From NCBI GenBank assembly GCA_035293405.1, contig DATDOE010000138.1, positions 1-64,000 on the forward strand: a stretch of 64,000 bases of DNA, written 5' to 3'. Below, one piece after another: positions 1-7,815 of the stretch. The translations under genes were made by a program, and so were the position numbers. Below the pieces are notes generated by a model. That model saw only the letters and a list, made by a program, of their open reading frames with translations, ran no database searches and was not told where the DNA came from. This stretch comes from Gp6-AA40 sp035293405 (GTDB lineage: Bacteria; Acidobacteriota; Vicinamibacteria; Vicinamibacterales; UBA2999). The first letter of the stretch is position 1; every line of letters begins with the position of its first letter.

Positions 1-150
1 CACACAATTCCCGGGCGGGGCATCCCGTCTGGCGGCGTTGCTCATCGCTCACATATGCCCAATATGCTCGCTCTTCGCGCCTTGCCAGCCGGGCGCCGCG
101 CTCCGGGACTTGTGCAAGTCATCACGATTCCAGGGGACTAGGCGGCTACG
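1..150. other. Window edge, no gene recognised
   Basis: No convincing reading frame, RNA gene or repeat was recognised in these first 150 bases. They lie downstream of the leftward ubiE operon and could hold its terminator, but I see no strong hairpin with a U-run. Confidence 0.5.
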
Positions 151-207
151 CTAACCTTCGTGCTCTTTGTGACCTTTGTGGCCCACCGGCTCCGTGTTCT
201 CTGTGGC
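151..207. repeat. Dispersed repeat forming the 3' end of ubiE
   Basis: The plus strand reads in short related units (TTCGTGCTCTTTGTG, ACCTTTGTGG, CTCCGTGTTCTCTGTGG). Such CTCTGTG/CTTTGTG repeats are, from general knowledge, scattered between genes in many Acidobacteria and other environmental genomes. Here it is translated as an NTE/HKGHKEHEG tail and supplies the ubiE stop codon. Confidence 0.6.
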
Positions 208-918
208 AGTGGGCTTCCGCGCCACATGAATGGCCATTAATCCGCCTAGCACCTGGGTGACTCCCACGCCGATGAAGCCATGCTGCTCCATCATGCGACC
301 GACCGCCTTTGCACCGGGGTAGTTCCTGATCGACTCTGGAATGTAGCGGTAGGTGTCGGGATCGCCGTGCAGGACGATGCCGAGCAGTGACCCGACGATG
401 GTCAGATACACCAGATACGCGCGCCGCACGATCCCGTTGTCCGGCCGGTTGAAGTCGAGCGACAGCAGCCTGCCACCCGGCGCCAGCACACGCTGGATCT
501 CGCCGAGAGCCTGATCGAGGTCGGGCACGTTCCTCAACCCATAGCCGGTCGTCACGACCGTGAAGTCGCCGTCGCGCAAGGGCAGCTCGAGCATGTCACC
601 CGTGATGACCGCGGCGCGCGGATCGGCGCGGCGCTGTCGCGCGAGCTGCACCATCCGGAACGTCACGTCGAGGCCGACGCCTGACCTCGCCGGTGGAATC
701 GCGGCAAACAACAGGTCGCCCGTCCCGCAGGCGAGGTCGAGAACCCGATCTGATGCCTGGAGATCGGCAAGGGCGATGAGCCGCCGCTTCCATCGTCTGT
801 CCTGCCCGTAGGAGAGGAAGCCGGTGATGAAGTCGTAGCGATCCGCGATGGTGGCAAAGAGCCGCCGCACATAGCGTCGCTTCCCCTCGGGAGTGGCAAT
901 CGTCGCGCGCAGCGTCAC
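151..918 (-). CDS. ubiE: Demethylmenaquinone/ubiquinone C-methyltransferase (UbiE/MenG family)
   Basis: This is a class I SAM-dependent methyltransferase of 255 residues that would C-methylate the quinone ring in the last steps of menaquinone (or ubiquinone) synthesis. The UbiE family shows in the N-terminal FATIADRYDFITGFLSYGQD segment, the SAM loop LDLACGTGDLL at about residues 60-70, the central GYGLRNVPD stretch and RVLAPGGRLLSLDF. The start is a GTG whose GTGA overlaps the stop of the upstream usp gene, so the two are probably translationally coupled. The last roughly 18 residues (ATENTEPVGHKGHKEHEG) are not part of the fold; they are translated from a dispersed repeat that has entered the 3' end. 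Acidobacteria normally use menaquinone, so MenG is the likelier role. Which quinone is methylated cannot be read from the sequence. Confidence 0.93.
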   Translation of the reverse strand: MTLRATIATPEGKRRYVRRLFATIADRYDFITGFLSYGQDRRWKRRLIALADLQASDRVLDLACGTGDLLFAAIPPARSGVGLDVTFRMVQLARQRRADPRAAVITGDMLELPLRDGDFTVVTTGYGLRNVPDLDQALGEIQRVLAPGGRLLSLDFNRPDNGIVRRAYLVYLTIVGSLLGIVLHGDPDTYRYIPESIRNYPGAKAVGRMMEQHGFIGVGVTQVLGGLMAIHVARKPTATENTEPVGHKGHKEHEG

Positions 919-1337
919 TGCGCGCGCAGCAGCAGGACGGGGATCTTGACGACGTGCCGGACCTTGTTCACGGTCGTCCCGCGCAGCAGGTCGTTGATGA
1001 ATCGATGGCCGTGCGTGGACATCGCGATGAGGTCGACCTGGCGTTCCTCGGCGAGCCGGATCAGCTCGTTCGCCGGGTCGCCCATCGCCAGTTCGGTCGA
1101 GACCGTCAGCGACGCGGCCGTCATTTCAGATGCCAGGCGATCGAGGTAGGCCCGGTCCGCCTTCATCTCCTCCGACTCGCGGAGCTTCAGCTGATCGAAG
1201 TTGCGTGCGGCCCACCCGTCGGCCACGTGGACGAGCAGGAGGGAGGCACCCGTCAGCCGGGCCAACTCGCGCACGTGCGCGAGGATCGTGCGATCGGCCG
1301 ATGAGTTCTCGACGGCCACGAGAATCGTTCGATACAT
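915..1337 (-). CDS. Universal stress protein (UspA family)
   Basis: This is a single-domain Usp of 140 residues, the usual family size. It begins MYRTILVAVENSSADRTIL, and the C-terminal part carries MSTHGHRFINDLLRGTTVNKV, close to the ATP-binding pattern G-x2-G-x9-G-(S/T) of ATP-binding Usps. I chose the ATG at 1337, two bases after the mntH stop, because the longer frame adds 29 non-conserved residues that would overlap mntH. The gene lies in one operon between mntH and ubiE. A role in stress or metal-stress survival is inferred from its neighbours only. Confidence 0.88.
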   Translation of the reverse strand: MYRTILVAVENSSADRTILAHVRELARLTGASLLLVHVADGWAARNFDQLKLRESEEMKADRAYLDRLASEMTAASLTVSTELAMGDPANELIRLAEERQVDLIAMSTHGHRFINDLLRGTTVNKVRHVVKIPVLLLRAQ

Positions 1338-1339
1338 GG

Positions 1340-2698
1340 CTAGCCGGCGAACGTCTGGTACAGGAGGTAGATATTCAGCGCGCCAATGATAACCGCGACC
1401 ACCCACGCCAGAACCCGCACCCATCGCGGCGACACCAGCTCACCCATTTTGTGGCGATCGCTCGTAAAGCTGACCAGCGGAAACACCGCGAACGGAAGCT
1501 GCAGGCTCAGAATCACCTGGCTGAGAATGAGCAGGGCGCCGGTTCCGCGCTCCCCGTACAGACTGACCACGATGATCGCCGGGACGATGGCTACCAGGCG
1601 CGTGATCAGACGGCGGAGCCAGGGGCGGAGCCGGATGTTCACGAACCCTTCCATCACGATCTGCCCGGCGAGCGTGCCGGTCAGCGTGGCGTTCTGTCCC
1701 GAACAGAGGAGCGCGACGGCGAAGAGCACTCCGGCAGCCGTGGTGCCGAACAGGGGCGACAGCAGTTTGTAGGCGTCGCCGATATCCGCGACCGACTCGT
1801 ATTCCGTCCCGTGGAAGGCGGCCGCGGCCACGATCAGGATTGCGGCATTGATGAAGAGCGCGGACATGAGCGCCACCGATGAATCGATCGTCGCAAAGCG
1901 GATCGCTTCAGCCTTGCTCGCGAGGGTGTCGAGATAGCGGCGTGTCTGCACAATCGAGGAGTGCAGATACAGGTTGTGCGGCATGACCGTCGCACCGAGG
2001 ATGCCGATGGCGATGTAGAGCATCGCCGGATCCGACAGGATCTGCGTGCGGGGGACGAACCCGGCCGCGACCTCGCCCATGTCCGGCGCCGCCCACCAGA
2101 TCTCGACGGCGAACGAGGCCGCGATCAGAACGATCAACGCCACGACGAGGGCTTCCACGTAGCGGAAGCCGCGGTGCTGCAGGAACAGGACGATCAGCAC
2201 GTCGAGCGCAGTGAGCGACACGCCCCAGATGAGCGGAAGGCCGAACAGCAGGTTGAGGGCGATGGCCGCACCGATGACCTCAGCGAGATCGCAGGCAGCG
2301 ATCGCAATCTCACACAGCACCCACAGCACGATCGTGACGGGCTTCGAGTAGCTGTCGCGGCACGCCTGGGCGAGATCGCGGCCGCTGGCGATCCCGAGCC
2401 TGACCGCCAGTGCCTGCAGCAGGATCGCCATCAGGTTCGAGATGAGGATCACGCTGAGGAGCGTGTAGCCGTACCGCGCGCCACCTGCCAGATCAGTGGC
2501 CCAGTTGCCCGGGTCCATGTAGCCGACTGCGACGAGGTAGCCAGGGCCGGCAAACGCGAAGAGCTTGCGCCAGAACCCGGCGTCATGTGGGACGAGGATC
2601 GATCCGTGAACCTCGCGCAAGCTGGGTGCGCTCGGGGTAGTGCGCCAGCCGCGTTGCGGAATCAGAGGTGGTGCCGGGACGTCAGATTCGGAACCCAT
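1340..2698 (-). CDS. mntH: NRAMP-family divalent metal (Mn2+/Fe2+):proton symporter MntH
   Basis: This 452-residue inner-membrane transporter would import Mn2+ or Fe2+ with protons. The two NRAMP signatures are present: the first-helix metal-binding motif DPGN at residues 62-65 (GYMDPGNWATD) and the sixth-helix MPH motif in GATVMPHNLYLHSS. About eleven hydrophobic segments follow, the family norm. The cytoplasmic N-terminus of about 40 residues is longer than in E. coli MntH. The gene is the first of an mntH-usp-ubiE operon and is divergent from a DtxR/MntR-type regulator. The palindrome at 2711-2730 is a likely operator, so repression by that regulator when Mn is plentiful is a reasonable inference. 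Confidence 0.93.
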   Translation of the reverse strand: MGSESDVPAPPLIPQRGWRTTPSAPSLREVHGSILVPHDAGFWRKLFAFAGPGYLVAVGYMDPGNWATDLAGGARYGYTLLSVILISNLMAILLQALAVRLGIASGRDLAQACRDSYSKPVTIVLWVLCEIAIAACDLAEVIGAAIALNLLFGLPLIWGVSLTALDVLIVLFLQHRGFRYVEALVVALIVLIAASFAVEIWWAAPDMGEVAAGFVPRTQILSDPAMLYIAIGILGATVMPHNLYLHSSIVQTRRYLDTLASKAEAIRFATIDSSVALMSALFINAAILIVAAAAFHGTEYESVADIGDAYKLLSPLFGTTAAGVLFAVALLCSGQNATLTGTLAGQIVMEGFVNIRLRPWLRRLITRLVAIVPAIIVVSLYGERGTGALLILSQVILSLQLPFAVFPLVSFTSDRHKMGELVSPRWVRVLAWVVAVIIGALNIYLLYQTFAG

Positions 2699-2710
2699 TG
2701 ATACAGAGGG

Positions 2711-2730
2711 AATTTTGACCTTTCAAAATT
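2711..2730. promoter_or_regulatory. Perfect 20-bp palindrome, candidate MntR/DtxR operator
   Basis: AATTTTGACCTTTCAAAATT has two exact 8-base arms (AATTTTGA/TCAAAATT) around CCTT. It sits in an AT-rich island between mntH and the divergent DtxR-family gene in otherwise GC-rich DNA. Size and symmetry fit a dimeric DtxR-family site. A TATAAT-like hexamer follows, but no well-spaced -35 pair could be assigned in either direction. A second, shorter palindrome (ATGCTAGCAT) lies 11 bases further right. Confidence 0.55.
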
Positions 2731-2791
2731 ATAATAACGATGCTAGCATACAAATACTTTTAGCACTCAAATTATTCAGACACCCCTGGAC

Positions 2792-4576
2792 ATGCCTGCA
2801 TCCAGCACAGTTGAAAACTACCTGAAGGCCATCTACCACGGTGCCGCGCGCCTCGAAGGCGGCGAGCGGCTGTTGCCGATGGGGCAGCTCGCCTCGGCGG
2901 TTGGCGTCGCCCCCGGTACGGCCACGACCATGGTGAAGACGCTGGCCGAATCTGGGTTGGTCGAGTACGAGCCGTACGCCGGCGTGGCGCTGACGCCGGC
3001 GGGGCAGAAACTGGCCGCCCTCGTCCTGCGGCGTCATCGGCTGATCGAGCTCTTCCTGGTCCGCGTGATGGGTTATTCGTGGGACGAGGTTCACGACGAA
3101 GCCGAACACTTGGAGCATGTGGTCACCGATCGACTGGTCGATCGGATGGACGAGATGCTCGGATGGCCTGAAACCGATCCCCACGGTGACCCGATTCCGA
3201 ACGCCGACGGTCTAGTGAAACCTCAAGAGGCACAAACGCTGCTGTCGTGCCCGCTCGACACCACGGTCACCGTGACACGCGTGATCGATCAGGACAAAGA
3301 GTTCCTCCGCTTCATCGAGCAGCACAATTTGAAGCCGGGAGAGGCGATCGAAGTCGAAGCGCGAGACGCTGCCGCCGACAGCGTTCGCGTCCGTGGCAAG
3401 AACGACCAGCGCCTCACGATCGGAACGCGAGCGGCGTCCAAGCTGCTCGTGCAGGTGGCGCAGGCGCTGCTGTTATGCCTGCTCGCGGCTCCCGTGCTGG
3501 CGCAGACCGCAGCCCCTGCGCCCAAGCCGCAGGCGCCGCGCACGAACCTGTCCGGCTACATGGACTTTCACTTCAACAAGCCGGAATTCGAAGACGGCCG
3601 TCTCGATTTTCATCGTTTCGTACTGCTGGTCACGCACAGCTTCTCCGATCGCATCCGCTTCGTCGGCGAGCTGGAACTGGAGCACGCCTTCGTCGAGGGG
3701 CTCGAAGACGCTGGTGAGCTCGAGCTCGAGCAGGCCTATGTCGATTTCCTGCTGACCCGAGCCTTCAACGTCCGCGCCGGGATGATGCTGATGCCGTTCG
3801 GGATCATCAACGAGCGGCACGAGCCACCAACCTACTACGGTGTCGAACGCCCCTTCCTCGATACGGTGATCATTCCGTCCACATGGTTCGAGGTCGGCGC
3901 CGGTGTGCATGGGGAGATCGGTCGAGGGTGGCGATATCGCGGTTTCGTGACGGCGCCGCTCAACGCCGCCGAGTTCAGCGCCGAAGAGGGTGTGCGTAAC
4001 GGCCGGCAGAAGGGCGCCGAGGCCAACGTCGGGCGTCCAGCGGTGACCGGCCGTCTGGAGTACGTGGGATATCGCGGCCTGACAGTTGGCGCGAGCGCGT
4101 GGTCCGGCCGCTCGGGATTCGAGTTCCGCCCACGGTTCGACGTTCCGGTTTCCGTGGTTGAAACCGATGCGCGCTATTCGCGCCGGCGGCTCGAGCTGCG
4201 CGGTCAGTTCGCGCAGGTCTGGATCGACAATGCCGACCTCCTCAACCAGGCGCTCGCGTTCCGCGTTGGCGTCGATCCCAACATCGGACGTGTCCTTCGC
4301 GGCTTCTCTCTCGAGAGCGGCTATCGCATCATCTCCGGGGCGTCTTTTGGCGACGTCGGCGCGTTCGCCCGCTACGAGAACTTCGACACGCAGTTCCGGA
4401 TGCCCGCCGGCTACGTCGGGCTCCCTCAGTTCGACCGGGATGCCTGGGTGATCGGCGCCAACTACTGGCCGGATCCGGACGTGGCCGTGAAAGTGGACTA
4501 TTCCGTCGTCCGCAGTCAGAGCGCCGTGATCCGGGCGCCCAATTCGTTCAACGTCGGCCTTGGATGGTGGTTCTGA
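2792..4576 (+). CDS. DtxR/MntR-type metalloregulator continuous in frame with an outer-membrane beta-barrel protein
   Basis: A single 594-codon frame encodes two normally separate proteins. Residues 1-70 are a DtxR-family winged helix (TVENYLKAIY, VAPGTATTMVKTL), 71-130 the metal-binding/dimerisation domain, and about 145-216 a FeoA/SH3-like domain ending LTIGTRAASKLL. Metal ligands are H82 and the E103/E105/H106/E108/H109 cluster. E105 occupies the position of the Fe-type Cys102 of DtxR, which favours Mn sensing. Without any stop codon the frame runs into a signal-peptide-like segment (residues 220-238, VQVAQALLLCLLAAPVLAQ) and then a barrel of about 355 residues ending in the aromatic GLGWWF typical of BAM substrates. 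In-frame GTG codons at 3449 and 3455 could start the barrel separately, but no stop would release the regulator. The fusion may be real, a lost stop, or a sequencing or assembly error. The next gene starts on the stop codon (TGATG). Confidence 0.8.
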   Translation: MPASSTVENYLKAIYHGAARLEGGERLLPMGQLASAVGVAPGTATTMVKTLAESGLVEYEPYAGVALTPAGQKLAALVLRRHRLIELFLVRVMGYSWDEVHDEAEHLEHVVTDRLVDRMDEMLGWPETDPHGDPIPNADGLVKPQEAQTLLSCPLDTTVTVTRVIDQDKEFLRFIEQHNLKPGEAIEVEARDAAADSVRVRGKNDQRLTIGTRAASKLLVQVAQALLLCLLAAPVLAQTAAPAPKPQAPRTNLSGYMDFHFNKPEFEDGRLDFHRFVLLVTHSFSDRIRFVGELELEHAFVEGLEDAGELELEQAYVDFLLTRAFNVRAGMMLMPFGIINERHEPPTYYGVERPFLDTVIIPSTWFEVGAGVHGEIGRGWRYRGFVTAPLNAAEFSAEEGVRNGRQKGAEANVGRPAVTGRLEYVGYRGLTVGASAWSGRSGFEFRPRFDVPVSVVETDARYSRRRLELRGQFAQVWIDNADLLNQALAFRVGVDPNIGRVLRGFSLESGYRIISGASFGDVGAFARYENFDTQFRMPAGYVGLPQFDRDAWVIGANYWPDPDVAVKVDYSVVRSQSAVIRAPNSFNVGLGWWF

Positions 4577-4953
4577 TGCGGTACCGAATCGGCCTGCCTG
4601 TCTGCGCTCTGTTCATTGCCGCGCTGCTCGCCGGCGCTCCGGCCTGGCTTCCGAGCGCCGCGGCGGCACAGGAGGCTCAGGTTATCGAGATCACGGCGGA
4701 GCGCTTCACCTTCACGCCCTCGGAGATTCGGGTGAAGGCGGGCACTCGTCTCGAGATCCGCCTGCAGAGCGACGACACCGCGCACGGGTTCCACATCATC
4801 GGCACCGACGTCGACATCGAGCTTCCGAAACGCGGGCGCGGGATCGCCACCGCGATGTTCCAGCCTCAGGCCGGTCGTTACACGTTCGAGTGCTCGAAAT
4901 TGTGTGGCGCCGGTCACGAGTACATGCGTGGCGTCATCATCGCCACCGAATAG
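4576..4953 (+). CDS. Exported cupredoxin with a CuA-type binuclear copper site
   Basis: This is a 125-residue periplasmic electron-transfer protein with a signal peptide (residues 1-31, ending PSAAAAQ). It has the CuA ligand set of cytochrome oxidase subunit II and N2O reductase: H70 in DTAHGFHI, then C106-x3-C110-x3-H114-x2-M117 in CSKLCGAGHEYM. It lacks the COX2 transmembrane helices and stands alone with no oxidase subunits nearby. The ATG at 4576 overlaps the preceding stop as TGATG and is preferred to the ATG four codons upstream. Co-transcription with the barrel and the di-haem protein suggests it passes electrons between periplasmic partners; the partners themselves are inferred. Confidence 0.85.
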   Translation: MRYRIGLPVCALFIAALLAGAPAWLPSAAAAQEAQVIEITAERFTFTPSEIRVKAGTRLEIRLQSDDTAHGFHIIGTDVDIELPKRGRGIATAMFQPQAGRYTFECSKLCGAGHEYMRGVIIATE

Positions 4954-4963
4954 ACAGGACGCC

Positions 4964-6175
4964 GTGCCACGCTTCTTTTTCAGACTCCGCCCGGTCCGCA
5001 AGACCCGGCTCACGGTCGTCGCCGGCCTGCTCGTCTGCGTCGGAGGCTTGTTGTTTGCACAGACACGCGTGGTGGTGCCCGGCGATCCGCTGGCCGGCGT
5101 CACGCCGGTCGAGTTCGAAGAGTTTCGACTGGGCCTCGATGACTTCCTCGAAGTGGAGACCGCCGAGGAAGGACTTGGCCCGGCCTTCAACGGCGCGAGC
5201 TGCGCCGTCTGTCACAGCGTGCCGGCCGTGGGGGGCACAAGCACCATCGCCGAGGTCCGAGCGGGTAAGCGTGGCCCGCGCGGCGAGTTCATCGCGCTCG
5301 ATGCCTCGGGCGAATCGCTGTTCCACCTGTTCTCGGTGCCAAGTCATGCGTGTCAGCCGCTCATCCCCGACGACGCCACGATCATCGTCCGCAGAGTGCC
5401 GATTCCGGTGTTTGGTGCGGGTCTGGTCGAAGCGATCCCGGATGAGACGCTGCTGGCACTCGAGGATCCGTCCGACCGCAACCGCGACGGTGTGAGCGGC
5501 CGTGCGGCGATGGTCATCGATCGGGCATCGGGCGAGCGGCGGGTTGGCCGTTTCGGCTGGAAAGCGCAGCACGCGACGCTGCTCGCGTTCAGCGCCGACG
5601 CCTACCGCAACGAGATGGGGATCACCAACGACCTGTTCGCGCAGGAACTGGCCGTCGGCGTCTCGAACGAGCGGATGCGAGTCTGCGATCCCATTCCGGA
5701 CCCGGAGGACATCAGGGATCCGAGAACCGGCCGGCGGGGCATCGACAACTTCGCCAGCTTCATGAAGTTCCTCGCCCCGGTCGCTCGCGGTCCCATCGAC
5801 GAGACGGTGAGGAACGGAGAGCGGAGCTTCGGCGCCATGGGCTGCGCGGCATGCCACACGCCGACACTGGTGACCGGGCCCAGCGCGAATCCCCTGTTCG
5901 ACCGTCGTGAGGTTCCGTTGTTCTCCGATCTGCTGCTGCACGATGTCGGAACCGGCGACGGCATTCAGCAGGAATCGGGCGCGCCTGAAGAGATCCGCAC
6001 GCCGGCCCTTTGGGGACTGCGCCTGAGGCGGCCGCTTCTGCACGATGGATCGGCCGCGACCATCGAACAGGCGATTGGCCGGCATGCCGGCGAGGCAGAG
6101 CTTGCGCGCCGAAGTGTCGAACAGGCAACGGACTCGGAGAGCGCCTCTCTCATCGCCTTCCTCAAGTCGCTCTGA
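4964..6175 (+). CDS. Di-haem c oxidoreductase (DHOR/DUF1111 family)
   Basis: This is an exported protein of about 403 residues with two c-type haem sites, CAVCH (80-84) and CAACH (294-298), and a Ca-loop-like stretch DPSDRNRDGVSGR near 169-181. The family is related to MauG and bacterial cytochrome c peroxidases. The alternating small domains, the conserved GRFGWKAQ segment and the C-terminal TPALWGLRLRRPLLHDG all match DHOR proteins. I chose the GTG at 4964, eleven bases after the cupredoxin stop, because the longer frame would overlap cupredoxin and the signal anchor (KTRLTVVAGLLVCVGGLLFAQ) starts just after it. With the upstream barrel and CuA protein it forms a three-gene redox operon. 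The substrate is unknown; a peroxidase or metal-oxidising role is possible. Confidence 0.87.
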   Translation: MPRFFFRLRPVRKTRLTVVAGLLVCVGGLLFAQTRVVVPGDPLAGVTPVEFEEFRLGLDDFLEVETAEEGLGPAFNGASCAVCHSVPAVGGTSTIAEVRAGKRGPRGEFIALDASGESLFHLFSVPSHACQPLIPDDATIIVRRVPIPVFGAGLVEAIPDETLLALEDPSDRNRDGVSGRAAMVIDRASGERRVGRFGWKAQHATLLAFSADAYRNEMGITNDLFAQELAVGVSNERMRVCDPIPDPEDIRDPRTGRRGIDNFASFMKFLAPVARGPIDETVRNGERSFGAMGCAACHTPTLVTGPSANPLFDRREVPLFSDLLLHDVGTGDGIQQESGAPEEIRTPALWGLRLRRPLLHDGSAATIEQAIGRHAGEAELARRSVEQATDSESASLIAFLKSL

Positions 6176-6223
6176 GAGAGGCGCGCGGCCTCCAGGTCGC
6201 GTCGTTGTGTTATTTTTATAACC

Positions 6224-6241
6224 GTGCTATTTACATAGCAC
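6224..6241. promoter_or_regulatory. Inverted repeat abutting a start codon, candidate operator
   Basis: GTGCTATTTACATAGCAC has perfect 7-base arms around TTAC and ends one base before the ATG at 6243. It follows an AT-rich stretch (TTATTTTTATAA) that could hold the promoter. A repressor here, or an mRNA hairpin, would block the start of the broken gene downstream. No matching regulator gene is recognised next to it. Confidence 0.4.
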
Positions 6242-6242
6242 A

Positions 6243-7111
6243 ATGCACCACAGCGCGACGCGCCTCACACTCATCGCGGCCATGGCCGTATCGGCGCTGG
6301 CCCTTCGGGCCCAGGCCGGTCCCACGGCGGCGGTTCCGCTCGAACCGATTGGCGCGATTCTCGACGCCTTCCGCACCCATCAGGTCGTCGCGCTGGGCGA
6401 AGGTGCCCACGGCAACGAACGCGGCCATGCGTTCAGACTGACCCTGCTGCGCGACCCGCGGTTTGCCGCGACGGTGAACGACATCGTCGTCGAGTTCGGC
6501 AGCGCCCGCTATCAGGACGTGATGGATCGCTTCACGCGCGGTGAGAGGGTTCCGCTCGAGGAGCTTCGCCACGTCTGGGAAGACACGACTGGACCCAATC
6601 CCGCATGGGATAGGCCGATTTACGAAGAGTTCTTCGGCGCGGTCCGCGACATCAACCGGCCGTTGCCCGAGTCGCGTCGCATCCGCGTGTTGCGTGGAGA
6701 CCCGCCGATCGACTGGGAGCGGGTCACCTCGCCAGCGGACTACCGTACCTGGGCGATGCAGCGCGATCGCCACGCCTGACGCACGCGCAACCTGACGTGA
6801 CCGCATGGACGACACCACGCCTCGCCCTGCGTCGCGGCACGGCGATCGGCGCGCTGCCCTACGAGTTCTTCTTTGGACCGATGCCGCCCGGTCCGTACTG
6901 GCAGGCGCACTCGCGGCTCGGGGACCACTACGACGCGATGCTCTACCTGGGCCCACCGGCGTCGTTGTCGTTCTCGCCGCTCACCTACCCGCGGTGCGCC
7001 GAGCCGGCGTACGTCGAGATGCGAATCCGGCGGATGGCGATTGCCACACCGACGCCGCCTGGAACACCGACCGTCACGGATCGGCTGAAGCAGAACTGCG
7101 TCGCGCGATAG
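6243..7111 (+). pseudogene. Erythromycin-esterase-like (EreA/ChaN-type fold) protein, internally deleted and frameshifted
   Basis: The first frame (6243-6779) has a signal peptide (LIAAMAVSALALRAQA) and the family's opening motif VVALGEGAHGNERGHAFRL, then stops after DYRTWAMQRDRHA. A second frame (readable from about 6776 to 7111, with a GTG at 6797) continues with AQPDVTAWTTPRLALRRGTA and ends in a long conserved-looking stretch (PYWQAHSRLGDHYDAMLYLG). The two pieces total about 280 residues, against roughly 380-400 expected for a whole protein of this type. They are in different frames and lack a middle part. I read this as one gene that lost an internal segment near 6779. The C-terminal piece has no signal sequence of its own, so it is unlikely to be an independent gene. 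Confidence 0.7.
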
Positions 7112-7140
7112 GCCCGCGAAAGAATGGCCGGGCACCAACC

Positions 7141-7815
7141 TCAGGCCGGGCCGATGAATCCTTCGATGACCCTGGTCAACGCTGGAGCATCCGCGACCAC
7201 GCACTCATGTGAACCAAGCCCGGCACTGCTGGAGTCCCGGAATCCGAAGCCGTACGAGACGAGGCAGCATCTGGCGGCGGCTCGCCGTGCGGTCTCCAGG
7301 TCAATCGGTGAATCGCCGACGAGCAATGTCTGGTCGGCAGTTGTGCCGGCTGACGCCATCATGGCGAGCAACCCGGCGGGATCGGGCTTGCGCGGATAGG
7401 GGCCGTCGCCGCCGACCACCTCGTGGAACAGATCACGCAGACCGAGCGCTTCGAGGATGCGCTCGCTCGGACCTCCCGGCTTGTTCGTCAACACGGTGAG
7501 ACGCGCGTGCGGCTGCGCGCGCCGGACCACATCCGCGATGCCGTCGTACAGCCGGGTGTGATTCAGCAACCGCGTGTCGTAGATGTCGAGAAACCGGGCC
7601 AATGACTCCGGGTGCTCGCCGAGACCGGCGGCATCGAGGGCGCGCCTCACGAGCAGCGCCGCCCCTTCACCCACCATGCGGCCAATCGCCTCCTCCGACA
7701 AGGCGAGCCCGCCGAGCTCCTCGATCAGCTGGTTGGCGGAATCGGCAAGATCGCGCCGCGAGTCGACGAGCGTCCCGTCGAGATCGAACGCGATCAGGCG
7801 GTGTAGGTGGCCCAC
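7141..7815 (-). CDS. gph: HAD-superfamily phosphatase, phosphoglycolate-phosphatase-like
   Basis: This 224-residue cytoplasmic HAD hydrolase carries motif I DLDGTLVDS (nucleophile D11, acid D13), a helical cap domain (about 15-85), motif II in LTVLTNKPG, the lysine of motif III in PRKPDP, and motif IV VGDSPIDLETA. The pattern and length fit Gph/PgmB-like enzymes; phosphoglycolate is the most common substrate but cannot be proved. The GTG start overlaps the end of queD by 22 bases, so the two are co-transcribed leftward. No internal ATG offers a better start before the catalytic motif. Confidence 0.82.
   Translation of the reverse strand: MGHLHRLIAFDLDGTLVDSRRDLADSANQLIEELGGLALSEEAIGRMVGEGAALLVRRALDAAGLGEHPESLARFLDIYDTRLLNHTRLYDGIADVVRRAQPHARLTVLTNKPGGPSERILEALGLRDLFHEVVGGDGPYPRKPDPAGLLAMMASAGTTADQTLLVGDSPIDLETARRAAARCCLVSYGFGFRDSSSAGLGSHECVVADAPALTRVIEGFIGPA

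Noticed and set aside
2699..2791. Sigma-70 promoter hexamers between mntH and the regulator
   Set aside because: TATAAT- and TTGAC-like words exist but none has a 16-18 base spacing in either direction.
4899..4963. Longer start of the di-haem gene at 4904
   Set aside because: It would overlap the cupredoxin gene by 50 bases and place a non-signal stretch before the membrane anchor.
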